The notes: generated from the sequence alone by a model not told the origin. 44,075 nucleotides of DNA from Oscillospiraceae bacterium (GCA_015064945.1 SVRF01000014.1:1-44075), one strand, 5' to 3'; shown: positions 22,484-31,274, counted from the stretch's first letter. Made by a program: numbers and translations.

Positions 22484-23104
22484 TTATTCAGCCTCTGTGC
22501 CGTCTGCTGTTTCTTTTTGTTTAGCATCTGCGGCTTCTTTTACCGCTTCCGTCTTGGGGAAAAGTATATCGGGAAGGAATACCAACAGAAGAAGCAGTGC
22601 GCCGAAAGCTATTGCCACATACAGTCCGGGAGGGTTGCTTATGTAGTTTGCAACATAACCGAGAAAAGGAATAGAGAACTTAACCTCGCCCTGAATGTTA
22701 TCGTAGGTTGTATAAGGGTCAAAAGTATGCAGCTTGTTGCCGAACTTATCGGTTTTGATATTACCGTCTTCATCATACTGATAATTATCATTATTTATAC
22801 CGTATGTATAGTAATGGGTATCTGTGATGGTGTTTTGGATAAGACCAAGCTTATGGGTAGCGGTGTTGCCTTTATCGTCCAGAGCGTATGTTATTACGTC
22901 ACCCACCTCAAGGTCCTTGGGCTTAACGTCCTTAACATAAACCAAGGAGCCGGTCTTGATCTCAGGTTCCATCGAGGAGGAAACTACGGCAAAGGTTTTA
23001 AAACCGAATACACGCAAGCCCGCCAGCAGCAACGCAAGACAGAGAACCAAGCCTATAAGCGTCCACGTGATAATATTGAGAACCAACTTTAAATTTTTGT
23101 TCAT
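22484..23104 (-). CDS. sipW: SipW-type (ER-like) signal peptidase I
   Basis: This 206-aa membrane protease starts at ATG 23104 after TGGAGG. A first TM helix (LVLNIITWTLIGLVLCLALLL) leads to the catalytic Ser in VVSSSMEPEIKTGSLVYV. The second catalytic residue is His in TATHKLGLI, as in archaeal and eukaryotic signal peptidases, rather than the Lys of ordinary bacterial enzymes. A second TM segment (GLYVAIAFGALLLLLVFLP) precedes a charged tail. B. subtilis SipW processes TasA and TapA; here the downstream genes supply at least five proteins with matching signal peptides. It is the first gene of the surface operon. Confidence 0.92.
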   Translation of the reverse strand: MNKNLKLVLNIITWTLIGLVLCLALLLAGLRVFGFKTFAVVSSSMEPEIKTGSLVYVKDVKPKDLEVGDVITYALDDKGNTATHKLGLIQNTITDTHYYTYGINNDNYQYDEDGNIKTDKFGNKLHTFDPYTTYDNIQGEVKFSIPFLGYVANYISNPPGLYVAIAFGALLLLLVFLPDILFPKTEAVKEAADAKQKETADGTEAE

Positions 23105-23148
23105 AAATTCCTCCAAAATGAATTTGTTTTTACATACTGACAATCTCA

Positions 23149-23176
23149 ATTTTACCTCATTTTATACAATTGTCAA
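23149..23176 (-). promoter_or_regulatory. Promoter of the sipW surface operon
   Basis: On the minus strand TTGACA (23176-23171) is followed by 16 bp and TAAAAT (23154-23149). This is a near-consensus housekeeping promoter about 45 bp before the sipW ATG. Confidence 0.7.
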
Positions 23177-23210
23177 GATATTTGTATACTTTTTGGCTTT
23201 ATACACAATA

Positions 23211-23235
23211 AATTTGCACGCTTTTTATGCAAATT
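23211..23235. promoter_or_regulatory. Inverted repeat upstream of the sipW promoter
   Basis: AATTTGCA (23211-23218) and TGCAAATT (23228-23235) form perfect 8-bp arms with a 9-bp spacer, about 35 bp upstream of the -35 box. The size and position fit a regulator binding site. The regulator is not identifiable. Confidence 0.45.
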
Positions 23236-23244
23236 GACAACAGT

Positions 23245-23284
23245 GGCGTTTTAATTTGATAACATTTTATCAAATTAAAACGCC
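23245..23284. repeat. Perfect 17-bp inverted repeat
   Basis: GGCGTTTTAATTTGATA (23245-23261) and its complement (23268-23284) are separated by six bases. No T run follows on either strand, so it is not a standard terminator; it may be a cruciform, an operator or an RNA end-protection hairpin for pepV mRNA. Confidence 0.6.
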
Positions 23285-23305
23285 GAAAAAATGTCTCTTG
23301 TGCGC

Positions 23306-23338
23306 AGAAACTTCGGGGATATCATCCCCGAAGTTTCT
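23306..23338. terminator. Strong hairpin downstream of the dipeptidase gene
   Basis: Fifteen-base arms (AGAAACTTCGGGGAT and its complement) flank a 3-base loop. It lies about 75 bp after the pepV stop. The T-rich tail is only on the plus strand (TTTAG), so on the pepV strand it would be a weak or non-canonical terminator. Confidence 0.5.
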
Positions 23339-23410
23339 TTAGTTAACATATTAAGTTTCTTGTTTTTTCCGTGTTCCGTACCTTTGTCATGGGTCTGAGG
23401 CAAAGGCGGT

Positions 23411-24829
23411 TTATATCTTTTTTTCCTTTTCTTCTCTTTTAATATCTGCTATCTTAGCAATGGAAATAACAAATATCTCCACGCTCTTTTCAAACTCCGC
23501 AATACTTAAATATTCATCACGGTCATGGGCTTTTCCCCTGCCCTCTCCCAAAAGTCCCCTATACTTGGCAATGGTACTGCCAAATGCAACAGTGTTAGGA
23601 AAGCTACGGGCGTAAGTGCCGCCGCCCATTGTGTAGGGCTTGCTGTCCTCACCCGTTACAAGCTCACAAGCTTCGGTAAGCGCCTGTATCTCCGGCTTGT
23701 TGGGGTCGAAGCAATAACCGTCGGAGTGGGTATCCTTAATTATAACGGCGCCGTATTGTGCGGCTGTCGCTGTGGCATTTTCCTTTATTCTTTGCCAACT
23801 GCCTGAGCGAGGGAAACGGATATTATAGTTTTGTACCAAAGCGCCGTCTACGGTCTTCAGCAGACCGCCGACACAGGTGAGATACCCCATAAGCTCGGTA
23901 CTGTCCTGTATATTAAGCTGAGTGCCCAAATACTCGGCACAGGTCTTCTTCAAAAACTCAAGACTTTGCTTTTCGCTGTCATTAAGGGCAACGTTATCGA
24001 GAAGGTATGCCGCAAGCATGGCAATGGCGTTTTGGCCTTCCTCAGGCAGTGCGGCGTGGGCGGTCTTACCTGTTGCCGTTATCTTTGCCTTACCGTCCGA
24101 ATACTCAAGGCTTATGCCGTCTGCAGCTTTAAGGTTTTTGCCGGTGATGTTCTTAACCACAGCGAAGGCTTTGCCCGCAACGGCGTTTGTTACGGTACCG
24201 CCTTCCATATATTCTATATTCTCAAGAACGGCGGGAAGCTTTATGTCCAGCTTACCTATTCCCTTCTCACCCGTACAAACGGGAAATTCACTATCAGGAG
24301 TGAAAGAAAAGAAGGGGGCTTTATGGCTCTTGAGGAAATAGGGCAGATCGTTCATACCGCGCTCTTCATCGCCGCCCATTATAAGACGCAACGAAAAAGG
24401 AAGCTTTATACCCTTATCCTTAAAGAAACGCAATGCGTAAAGTGCTGCAACGGCAGGTCCTTTGTCGTCCTCGGTGCCTCTGCCTATAAGCAGTTCGTTT
24501 TCAACGGTCAGCTTATAGGGAGGATACGTCCACCCTTCACCTGCAGGGACAACGTCAAGATGTGCTACTATGCCCATTTCTTCTTCGCTGTCGCCGTATA
24601 TAAGGCTTGCACAGTAATAGTCGTGGTTTTCGGTCTTAAAGCCGTAGCCCTTGCCAATATCAAGCATCTTATCTATTGCCTGCGCGCTGCCTTTACCGAA
24701 AACATACCGTCCTTCGGGAGCTGTGCCTACGCTCTCTATCTCTACAAGTGCGCCGAGGTCGGCAATATATTCACTACGCTTGGACTTTATATATTCTTCT
24801 ACCTGTTGGTGTAAAAGCTTTGCATCCAT
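23411..24829 (-). CDS. pepV: Sapep/PepV-type dinuclear metal dipeptidase (M20 family)
   Basis: This cytosolic peptidase of about 472 aa has the M20 metal-binding landmarks: VAHLDVVPAG (His and Asp), GRGTEDDKGP (bridging Asp) and MGGDEERGM (general-base Glu and metal ligand), and near the end MGGGTYARSFPN. A large lid domain lies between these parts, as in PepV of Lactobacillus. It hydrolyses dipeptides with an unblocked N-terminus. The start is either ATG 24829, eight bases after AGGAGA, or ATG 24835, only two bases after it; the first has the better spacing. It stands alone between divIVA-like and sipW genes. Confidence 0.88.
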   Translation of the reverse strand: MDAKLLHQQVEEYIKSKRSEYIADLGALVEIESVGTAPEGRYVFGKGSAQAIDKMLDIGKGYGFKTENHDYYCASLIYGDSEEEMGIVAHLDVVPAGEGWTYPPYKLTVENELLIGRGTEDDKGPAVAALYALRFFKDKGIKLPFSLRLIMGGDEERGMNDLPYFLKSHKAPFFSFTPDSEFPVCTGEKGIGKLDIKLPAVLENIEYMEGGTVTNAVAGKAFAVVKNITGKNLKAADGISLEYSDGKAKITATGKTAHAALPEEGQNAIAMLAAYLLDNVALNDSEKQSLEFLKKTCAEYLGTQLNIQDSTELMGYLTCVGGLLKTVDGALVQNYNIRFPRSGSWQRIKENATATAAQYGAVIIKDTHSDGYCFDPNKPEIQALTEACELVTGEDSKPYTMGGGTYARSFPNTVAFGSTIAKYRGLLGEGRGKAHDRDEYLSIAEFEKSVEIFVISIAKIADIKREEKEKKI

Positions 24830-24871
24830 AAACATTATCTCCTATATCGTAAAAACAGGCGTACCTGACAA

Positions 24872-25408
24872 CTACTGTATGTTTTTTGCCGTTTTCTCAA
24901 TTGCTTCCAGCGCTTCTTCAAGCACACGCTTGGTATGGTCAAGGCCTGCGCATATTTGCGTGCTCTTTTGCTTGAGGATATCAGCAGCACGCAATGCCGC
25001 CGCCGCATTCTCCCTTGCCTTGGCGCTGATGGCGGCAACGCTGAGCTCTGCCTTTTGGGCGGCTTCCTCTGCCGCTTTTACCTTCATCGCTTCTGCTTCC
25101 GCTATTATAAGGGCAGACTGATTTTCCGCAAATAAAAGCTTTTCGCCCATACGTGCGCAAAGCTCCTCGTACTTGGCGCTTTGCTCCTTGCCTTGGCTTT
25201 GCGCTTCGGCAAGTGCCTTTTCCAGCTCCTCTATACGGCTTTTATATTTAGCCTCCAGCCCTTCCTTTTCGTTCATAACGGCTTTTACGGCGTCATCCTT
25301 TTCGCTTATGGCCCTTTGATGATCGGTGGTAATACGCTCTATAAAGTGCTGTACCTCTTCCTTATTATAACCTTTTTTAGCCTCGCTGAAAACAACATCT
25401 ACTGCCAT
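24872..25408 (-). CDS. DivIVA-domain coiled-coil protein
   Basis: This 178-aa protein begins with VVFSEAKKGYNKEEVQHFIERI, the N-terminal membrane-curvature and polarity motif of DivIVA/GpsB proteins. Long coiled coils rich in Glu, Ala and Lys follow. The start ATG 25408 is preceded by GGAGG; the longer frame upstream would run through the promoter. Such proteins mark poles or septa and recruit growth or division partners. Its N-terminus is shorter and less hydrophobic than that of B. subtilis DivIVA, so a GpsB-like or otherwise specialised relative is possible. Confidence 0.8.
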   Translation of the reverse strand: MAVDVVFSEAKKGYNKEEVQHFIERITTDHQRAISEKDDAVKAVMNEKEGLEAKYKSRIEELEKALAEAQSQGKEQSAKYEELCARMGEKLLFAENQSALIIAEAEAMKVKAAEEAAQKAELSVAAISAKARENAAAALRAADILKQKSTQICAGLDHTKRVLEEALEAIEKTAKNIQ

Positions 25409-25448
25409 AAACTGACCTCCGTAAATATACATACAAAACTTCGACATT

Positions 25449-25477
25449 ATTCTACCAAGTTTTTGTCTGTATTTCAA
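25449..25477 (-). promoter_or_regulatory. Promoter of the DivIVA-like gene
   Basis: On the minus strand TTGAAA (25477-25472), a 17-bp spacer and TAGAAT (25454-25449) lie about 45 bp before the ATG at 25408. Confidence 0.6.
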
Positions 25478-25494
25478 GCCTTTTTTTGTTTTTT

Positions 25495-25524
25495 TTGATT
25501 TTCGGACTGTGCCCTGCATATAAT
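25495..25524 (+). promoter_or_regulatory. Promoter of the AGCS symporter/P-ATPase pair
   Basis: TTGATT (25495-25500), an 18-bp spacer and TATAAT (25519-25524) lie about 25 bp before the ATG at 25549, divergent from the DivIVA-like promoter. Confidence 0.55.
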
Positions 25525-25548
25525 TCTTTGAAAGGGTTGTTGTTTTTT

Positions 25549-26826
25549 ATGCTTTTGGACAGAGTGCGTGATGCATTGTGGGGAACGCCTACTCTGCTTT
25601 TACTGCTTGGATTTGGGCTTTATTTTACTTTGAGGCTTGGGCTTTGGAAGCCTGCAAAGCTTGCGTATGCCTTTAAACACACCTTTTTTGCAGGCGGCAA
25701 AAAAGCGCAGGGTAACAATCTGTCATCCTTTTCCGCCTTGGCTACGGCATTGGGCGGCACGGTAGGTGTAGGCAGTATAAGCGGGGTTGCTTTGGCTATC
25801 TCGGTGGGCGGTGCAGGAAGCATTTTTTGGATGTGGGTTTGCTCTGTACTGGGGCTTGGGCTTAAATATGCGGAGGTTGCACTATGCCACGCAAGGCGCA
25901 AAAGCACAAAGCGGGGATTTACCGGCGGTGCTATGTATTGCCTGCAGGATCTGGGCTACAGACGGCTTGCGGTGCTTTTTGCCCTGTTTTGCGTTGCTTC
26001 TGCGGTGGCAGGCGGAAGCGTAGTGCAGGCAGGTGCAGTAGCTTATGTACTGAGCCCTAAAATCAGCTCTGTTGCCGTAAGGGGGGCTTTGATATGGAGC
26101 ATCACCCTGATCATTATATGCGGCGGCAGAAAAAGGATAGCCAAGGTCAATGAGGCGGTCTTACCTATTGTATCTGCTTTATTTGTTTTATCTACCGTTT
26201 ACATCATAGGGGCAAATGCAAAAATGTTACCCTCTGCCTTTGGGCAAATATTTGGGGAAGCCTTTGGCTTCAAGCAGGCGGCAGGCGGCATCGGCGGCGC
26301 AACGATGATGCGAGTAGGCTGTGTACGTGGAAGCTTCAGTCACGAAGCCGGTATGGGCTCCTCCCCTATATCCTATGCCGCCGCCACCGAAAACGACTCA
26401 CACATACAAGGGCTGTGGGGAGTTACCGAGGTGTTTGTGGACAGCTTTGTTGTCAGCACGCTTACGGCGCTTGCCTTGCTATGCACAAAAGCGGCACGGC
26501 CTGAAGAGATGTTTTACGCTTTATTCGGTAATACAGGTACAGCTATATACGGAGTGGCGCTGGGCTTTTTTGCCTTTGCGGCGATAATAAGCTGGTGCTT
26601 TTACGGCGAAGAGGCGTTGGCGTTCTTAATGCCCGACGGCAAACGCTGTTTTGCCGTCTTCAGGATATTTGTAGCCTTCGGTGCGGCGATGGGGGCTGTT
26701 TTATCGGAGTCCGCCGCATTTGCTGCCGCAGATATATGGGGTGTACTGATGATGTTTATTAATTTATTCTTACTTTACAAGACGAGGAGTGATATTATTG
26801 CAATGGCAAAGCAAAAGCGCGGCTGA
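25549..26826 (+). CDS. AGCS-family sodium:alanine/glycine symporter
   Basis: This polytopic membrane protein of 425 aa has the family order of segments: GNNLSSFSALATALGGTVGVG, GSIFWMWVCSVLGLGLKYAEV, GFTGGAMYCLQDLG, SHEAGMGSSPISYAAA and WCFYGEEALAFL. It would import small neutral amino acids with Na+. The usual GTVGTGNIAGVA and GGPGA phrases are changed here to GTVGVGSISGVA and GGAGS, so substrate or ion preference may differ. I use ATG 25549 because the upstream frame overlaps the promoter. Its 3' end overlaps the P-ATPase gene, making a two-gene operon. Confidence 0.85.
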   Translation: MLLDRVRDALWGTPTLLLLLGFGLYFTLRLGLWKPAKLAYAFKHTFFAGGKKAQGNNLSSFSALATALGGTVGVGSISGVALAISVGGAGSIFWMWVCSVLGLGLKYAEVALCHARRKSTKRGFTGGAMYCLQDLGYRRLAVLFALFCVASAVAGGSVVQAGAVAYVLSPKISSVAVRGALIWSITLIIICGGRKRIAKVNEAVLPIVSALFVLSTVYIIGANAKMLPSAFGQIFGEAFGFKQAAGGIGGATMMRVGCVRGSFSHEAGMGSSPISYAAATENDSHIQGLWGVTEVFVDSFVVSTLTALALLCTKAARPEEMFYALFGNTGTAIYGVALGFFAFAAIISWCFYGEEALAFLMPDGKRCFAVFRIFVAFGAAMGAVLSESAAFAAADIWGVLMMFINLFLLYKTRSDIIAMAKQKRG

Positions 26827-29314
26827 AACGCTAAAAGAGCTTAAAAGCTGCAAAGAGGGGCTTACGGAAAAGGAAGCACAAAAGAGAATATCGGAGGGAC
26901 AGGTAAACCGAAGCAGTCACGGGAAGCCCCCTTCGGTGCTTAAGCGCTTTTTGACACAGCTTTCCGACAAAATGATAATAATTTTGCTTATAGCGGCGAT
27001 AATATCTTTCACCGTTGCCATAGCAACAGGCGAAAGCAGTGCGGACAGCTTTATTATTTTGCTTATCGTATTTGTAAACGCCGCTGTTGGGGTTATACAG
27101 GAAAGCCGTGCGGAAAAAGCCATTGAGGCGCTACACAATCTTTCAGCGCCTCTTTGCACCGTTATGCGTGACGGTAAAAAGCGGCGCATACCTTCGGAAG
27201 CCATAACGGTGGGCGACGTTGTGCTGTTGAATAAGGGTGACTTTATACCTGCCGACGGCAGGCTTATAGAATGCGAAGGGCTTACGGTTAACGAATCCAT
27301 ATTGACGGGTGAGTCCGAAGGTGCGGAGAAGGACGCAAACAAAATACTTGACAAGGATGCGCACATTGCGGAAATGACAAATATGGTATTCGGTTCAACG
27401 GCAGTTATGGGTGGGCACGGCAGTTTTGCGGTTACGGCGGTGGGCAGTGACAGCTGTGTTGGCAGGATAGCGGGTATGCTTGCAAATACAGATAGAGAAC
27501 CTACCCCTTTGCAGAAGCGCTTGGCGAAGACAGGCAGTATGCTTGGCAATTTAGCGCTTATTATATGCGGCGTAATTTTTGCCTATGCCCTTGTGAAGGA
27601 CATGCCGCCCATTGATATGTTTATGACGTCGGTAAGTCTTGCCGTGGCGGCGATACCCGAGGGGCTTCCCGCTATTGTAACCATAGTGCTTTCCATAGGC
27701 GTGCAACGCTTAGCCAAGCGCAAGGCAGTGGTAAAGCGTCTGCCCGCAGTAGAGACCCTTGGGTGCGCAAACGTAATATGCACCGATAAGACCGGCACGC
27801 TTACCCAAAACAAGATGACGGTTACGGAAACCTACGGCGGCGGCGAACGTCTACCGCTGCTTGCTTTGCTTTGCAACAACGATGACTCCCCCACCGAAAA
27901 CGCTTTGCTGGTGTATGCTAAAGAACATAAGAGTGCTGAAGACGAAAAGAGATATCCCAGAGTGAAGGAAGTGCCCTTCTCCTCGGATACCAAATGTATG
28001 GCGACGGCACATAGATTTGAAAACGGCTACCGTATTATTATAAAGGGTGCGCCCGATATCATCCTGCCCCGTTGCAGTAACAAAGGAGATGCCATAGCCA
28101 AGGCAGAGGAGATGGCGGCTAAGGCGCTTAGAGTTATAGGCTTTGCTTATGCGGACTGCAACAAGCTGCCCGAGGATTTGTTTGACAAGGGGCTTTCCTT
28201 CAGCTTCGGGGGCTTGGCAGGTATAAGCGACCCGCCCAGAAAAGAAGCGGCAGAAGCGGTACGGCTTTGCAAAAAAGCGGGAATAAAACCTGTTATGATA
28301 ACGGGCGACCACAAGGTTACCGCCATAGCCATTGCTAAAAAAGTAGGTATATACAAAGAAGGAGACGGTGCATACACGGAAAAGGAGATACTGATGCTGC
28401 CAAAGGAAAAGCAAGGGGAGGCTATACGAAAGGCCTGCGTGTTTGCCAGAGCCACGCCCGAATTTAAGGTGCGCATCGTAGACGCTTACAAGGAGGCAGG
28501 CTTAGTCGTAGCTATGACCGGCGACGGAGTTAACGATGCGCCTGCATTAAAGCGTGCGGACATAGGGTGCGCCATGGGCGGATGCGGCACAGACGTTGCA
28601 AGAGAAGCGGCAGATCTGGTGCTGACGGATGATAATTTTGCCACCATAGTTGCGGCGGTGGGACACGGCAGAAGAATTTATGAAAACATAAAACGCAGTG
28701 TAAGATTTTTGCTTTCCTGTAACACGGGGGAAATACTTACGGTATTTGCGGCGATGATGCTGGGGCTGGGGTCACCCTTAACGGCGATGCAGCTTTTGTG
28801 GGTCAACCTGGTTACCGACTCTTTACCTGCCATATCCTTGGGGATGGAGAACAGCAACGAAGGTCTTATGGATAAGCCGCCGATACGTAAAAATCAAAGT
28901 TTGTTTGCTGAAAATATGGGGCTTAAAATACTGCTTGAGGGGCTTGTTATCGGTGCCCTTTCCTTTACCGCATACTATATTGGATACGTCCGCTTCTGCA
29001 GTCCTGCCCTTGGCGGAACGATGGCGTTTATGGTTCTTAGCATTTCACAGCTTGTGCATTCCTTTAATATGAGAAGCGACAAGCCCATTTACAAAACAGG
29101 GTTGTTTGGCAACAAGTACCTTTGTTTGTCTTTTGTTTTTTGCTCCGCCTTGCAGTTGTCAACGGTAATATTCGCACCGATGCGAGGTATTTTCGGTACG
29201 GTTATGCTTACTGATACACAATGGACTTTGGTTGCAGGGCTGTCTTTGGTTCCCCTTGTTTTGTCGGAAGTTTACAAATTGTTATTTATATGTTGTCAAA
29301 CTAAACACAAATAG
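26798..29314 (+). CDS. P2A-type (calcium-transporting) P-type ATPase
   Basis: This protein of about 838 aa has the SERCA/PMCA-like layout. The TGES actuator motif is ILTGESEGAE, PEGLP lies in M4 (VAAIPEGLPAIVTIV), and the phosphorylation site is CTDKTGTLTQNK. It also shows KGAPD, MITGDH, MTGDGVNDAPALK, and M6 with NLVTDSLPA. These are the Ca2+-site features of P2A pumps. The nucleotide-binding domain is shorter than usual. The best start is TTG 26798, eight bases after GAGGAG and overlapping the symporter gene by 29 bp; GTG 26789 is an alternative. It probably exports Ca2+; Mn2+ is possible. Confidence 0.88.
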   Translation: MQWQSKSAAETLKELKSCKEGLTEKEAQKRISEGQVNRSSHGKPPSVLKRFLTQLSDKMIIILLIAAIISFTVAIATGESSADSFIILLIVFVNAAVGVIQESRAEKAIEALHNLSAPLCTVMRDGKKRRIPSEAITVGDVVLLNKGDFIPADGRLIECEGLTVNESILTGESEGAEKDANKILDKDAHIAEMTNMVFGSTAVMGGHGSFAVTAVGSDSCVGRIAGMLANTDREPTPLQKRLAKTGSMLGNLALIICGVIFAYALVKDMPPIDMFMTSVSLAVAAIPEGLPAIVTIVLSIGVQRLAKRKAVVKRLPAVETLGCANVICTDKTGTLTQNKMTVTETYGGGERLPLLALLCNNDDSPTENALLVYAKEHKSAEDEKRYPRVKEVPFSSDTKCMATAHRFENGYRIIIKGAPDIILPRCSNKGDAIAKAEEMAAKALRVIGFAYADCNKLPEDLFDKGLSFSFGGLAGISDPPRKEAAEAVRLCKKAGIKPVMITGDHKVTAIAIAKKVGIYKEGDGAYTEKEILMLPKEKQGEAIRKACVFARATPEFKVRIVDAYKEAGLVVAMTGDGVNDAPALKRADIGCAMGGCGTDVAREAADLVLTDDNFATIVAAVGHGRRIYENIKRSVRFLLSCNTGEILTVFAAMMLGLGSPLTAMQLLWVNLVTDSLPAISLGMENSNEGLMDKPPIRKNQSLFAENMGLKILLEGLVIGALSFTAYYIGYVRFCSPALGGTMAFMVLSISQLVHSFNMRSDKPIYKTGLFGNKYLCLSFVFCSALQLSTVIFAPMRGIFGTVMLTDTQWTLVAGLSLVPLVLSEVYKLLFICCQTKHK

Positions 29315-29353
29315 TTTGTAAACTATTAATAAGCAAGTTTTTAGGAGGTATAA

Positions 29354-30352
29354 ATGAAAACTATTGTTTTAAATTCCAACGACGAGCGCATCACAAGCTT
29401 TGGCAGACATACCTACGTTGACGGTATGCCCGCATTTTGTTGGCCCAACAGCGGATTTAGGTTTTCTTTCAGAGGCAACAGTATTATTCTAAGTTTTTTA
29501 CCCTTTGAAACACCGTATACACATTATGTTTTGATAAAAGTTGACCGTATGGTACAGCGTTTTCCCATATCTACAGGGAAGGAAAAGATTATTATAGAAG
29601 GGCTTGAAAACAAGCGCCACAACCTTGAGTTTATAAAGATAACCGAAGGCGAAGGAATAGACGAGCGTATTGTTTTCGCCGGTGCGGAGATACAGGGGCT
29701 TACACCCGAGGTATTTGCGTGGCCTTTACCGGCGGGCAGGCTAAAGATTGAATTTATAGGTGATTCTCTTACCGCAGGCTACGGCAATTTAGGCCCTGCT
29801 ACGGAAAAGAAATTCCATACATATCAGCAGGACAGCACCAAGGCTTACGCCGCCGTTTGTGCCGAGCTTTTAAATGCGGAAGCTCACTACGTTTGCTACA
29901 GCGGCAAGGGCATATACTCTAACTGCAACGGCGTTAAAAATTACGAGATACCCATATTCTTCAACCACGCTTCCAGAGTAACGGGCGAGCCTTGGGATTT
30001 TTCCAAGTGGACCCCCGATGTTGTAGTGGTTAACGCCGGCACGAACGATTTTGTAGGCAAGGTCGACCCCAATAACTTTGTACCTGCGGTTGTTGACTTT
30101 TTGCATCAGATAAGAGCAACCTATCCTGAAGCGCACATTTTTTGGGTATTCGGTATGATGACGGAAAGCGCATTCCCCTATCTGCAGGAGGCTTTTAAGC
30201 AATTTCCCGATGAAAAGGCAAAGCTTTTAAAACTGCGCTGTATGACGGAGTTTAAGGACGAACAGGGTGCAAACGGGCATCCTAACGTTAAATCCGCACG
30301 CAGACAGGCAAAGGTTGTAGCAAAGTTTATAAAGAAGGAGCTTAAGCTTTAA
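29354..30352 (+). CDS. CE2-like SGNH esterase (carbohydrate deacetylase family)
   Basis: This 332-aa protein has an N-terminal jelly-roll (residues about 1-120, FRFSFRGNSIILSF) followed by an SGNH hydrolase domain. Its catalytic Ser is in FIGDSLTAGYG (about residue 138), NAGTNDF is block III, and the HPN near the end (GANGHPNVKSA) supplies the catalytic His. CE2 enzymes remove O-acetyl groups from sugars and plant polysaccharides. Unlike most CE2 members there is no signal peptide, so it would act in the cytosol on imported oligosaccharides or metabolites. AGGAGG precedes the ATG. It is followed two bases later by cysK, suggesting co-transcription. Confidence 0.82.
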   Translation: MKTIVLNSNDERITSFGRHTYVDGMPAFCWPNSGFRFSFRGNSIILSFLPFETPYTHYVLIKVDRMVQRFPISTGKEKIIIEGLENKRHNLEFIKITEGEGIDERIVFAGAEIQGLTPEVFAWPLPAGRLKIEFIGDSLTAGYGNLGPATEKKFHTYQQDSTKAYAAVCAELLNAEAHYVCYSGKGIYSNCNGVKNYEIPIFFNHASRVTGEPWDFSKWTPDVVVVNAGTNDFVGKVDPNNFVPAVVDFLHQIRATYPEAHIFWVFGMMTESAFPYLQEAFKQFPDEKAKLLKLRCMTEFKDEQGANGHPNVKSARRQAKVVAKFIKKELKL

Positions 30353-30353
30353 T

Positions 30354-31274
30354 ATGACAAAGATATATAAATCTGCCGAAGAATTGGTTGGCAATACTCC
30401 CCTTTTGGAGCTTTGCGCCATAGAAAAAGCAATCGGCACGGACTGCACAATCCTTGCAAAGCTGGAAAGCTTTAATCCTGCGGGCAGTGCTAAAGACAGG
30501 GTTGCATCGGCTATGATAGAACGAGCCGAAGAGCTTGGTCTTTTGAAAAAGGGCGGCGTTATTATAGAGCCTACATCGGGCAACACGGGCATAGGCTTGG
30601 CAAGAGTTGCGGCGATAAAAGGCTACAAAGCCATTATCGTTATGCCCGACACAATGTCGGCTGAGAGACGTGCGCTGGTTACGGCGTACGGCGGCGAGGT
30701 GGCGTTAAGCCCCGGTGCGGAGGGTATGAACGGTGCAATTGCTCTTGCCAAAAAACTTGCGGCAGAAACTCCGAACAGCTATATTCCCGACCAGTTCAAC
30801 AACCCCGCAAATCCCGAGATACATTACAAAACCACGGCGCCCGAGATTTGGGAAGCTACCGAAGGTAAGCTTGACATTTTTGTGGCAGGCGTGGGTAGCG
30901 GCGGAACCCTTGGCGGAGTTGCACGGTTTATGAAAGAGAAAAATTCGGATATACAGATAGTTGCGGCAGAGCCTGCAGGCTCCCCCCTGCTTTCGGGCGG
31001 GACGGCAGGCAGTCACGGATTGCAAGGCATTGGTGCAAACTTCATTCCTGCGGCAGTAGCAGACCGCCCCTTTGACAGAGTGATTGCCGTGAACGATGAG
31101 GATGCATTTGAATACACACGCCGTCTTGCAAGACTTGAAGGCATACTTTGCGGTATATCCTCCGGTGCGGCCCTTTGGGCGGCTTGCAAATTGGCGTTGG
31201 AAAGCAGCGGCAAGACTATCGTTGTTGTTTTGCCGGACACAGGCGAAAGATATCTTTCCACAGGAATTTTTTAA
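30354..31274 (+). CDS. cysK: Cysteine synthase (O-acetylserine sulfhydrylase)
   Basis: This 306-aa PLP enzyme makes cysteine from O-acetylserine and sulfide. The PLP lysine is in FNPAGSAKDRVA, followed by PTSGNTGIG (substrate-binding loop), GVGSGGTLGG (phosphate loop) and a C-terminal LPDTGERYLST. The length is normal for CysK. It starts two bases after the esterase stop, with an AAGGAG site inside the esterase end. The serine needed for O-acetylserine could come from the nearby serC/serA genes, which are on the opposite strand and separately transcribed. Confidence 0.93.
   Translation: MTKIYKSAEELVGNTPLLELCAIEKAIGTDCTILAKLESFNPAGSAKDRVASAMIERAEELGLLKKGGVIIEPTSGNTGIGLARVAAIKGYKAIIVMPDTMSAERRALVTAYGGEVALSPGAEGMNGAIALAKKLAAETPNSYIPDQFNNPANPEIHYKTTAPEIWEATEGKLDIFVAGVGSGGTLGGVARFMKEKNSDIQIVAAEPAGSPLLSGGTAGSHGLQGIGANFIPAAVADRPFDRVIAVNDEDAFEYTRRLARLEGILCGISSGAALWAACKLALESSGKTIVVVLPDTGERYLSTGIF

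Noticed and set aside
29312..29327. ATAGTTTGTAAACTAT palindrome between the Ca-ATPase and the esterase as a terminator
   Set aside because: Only 7-bp AT-rich arms with a 2-base gap and no T run; too weak to call.
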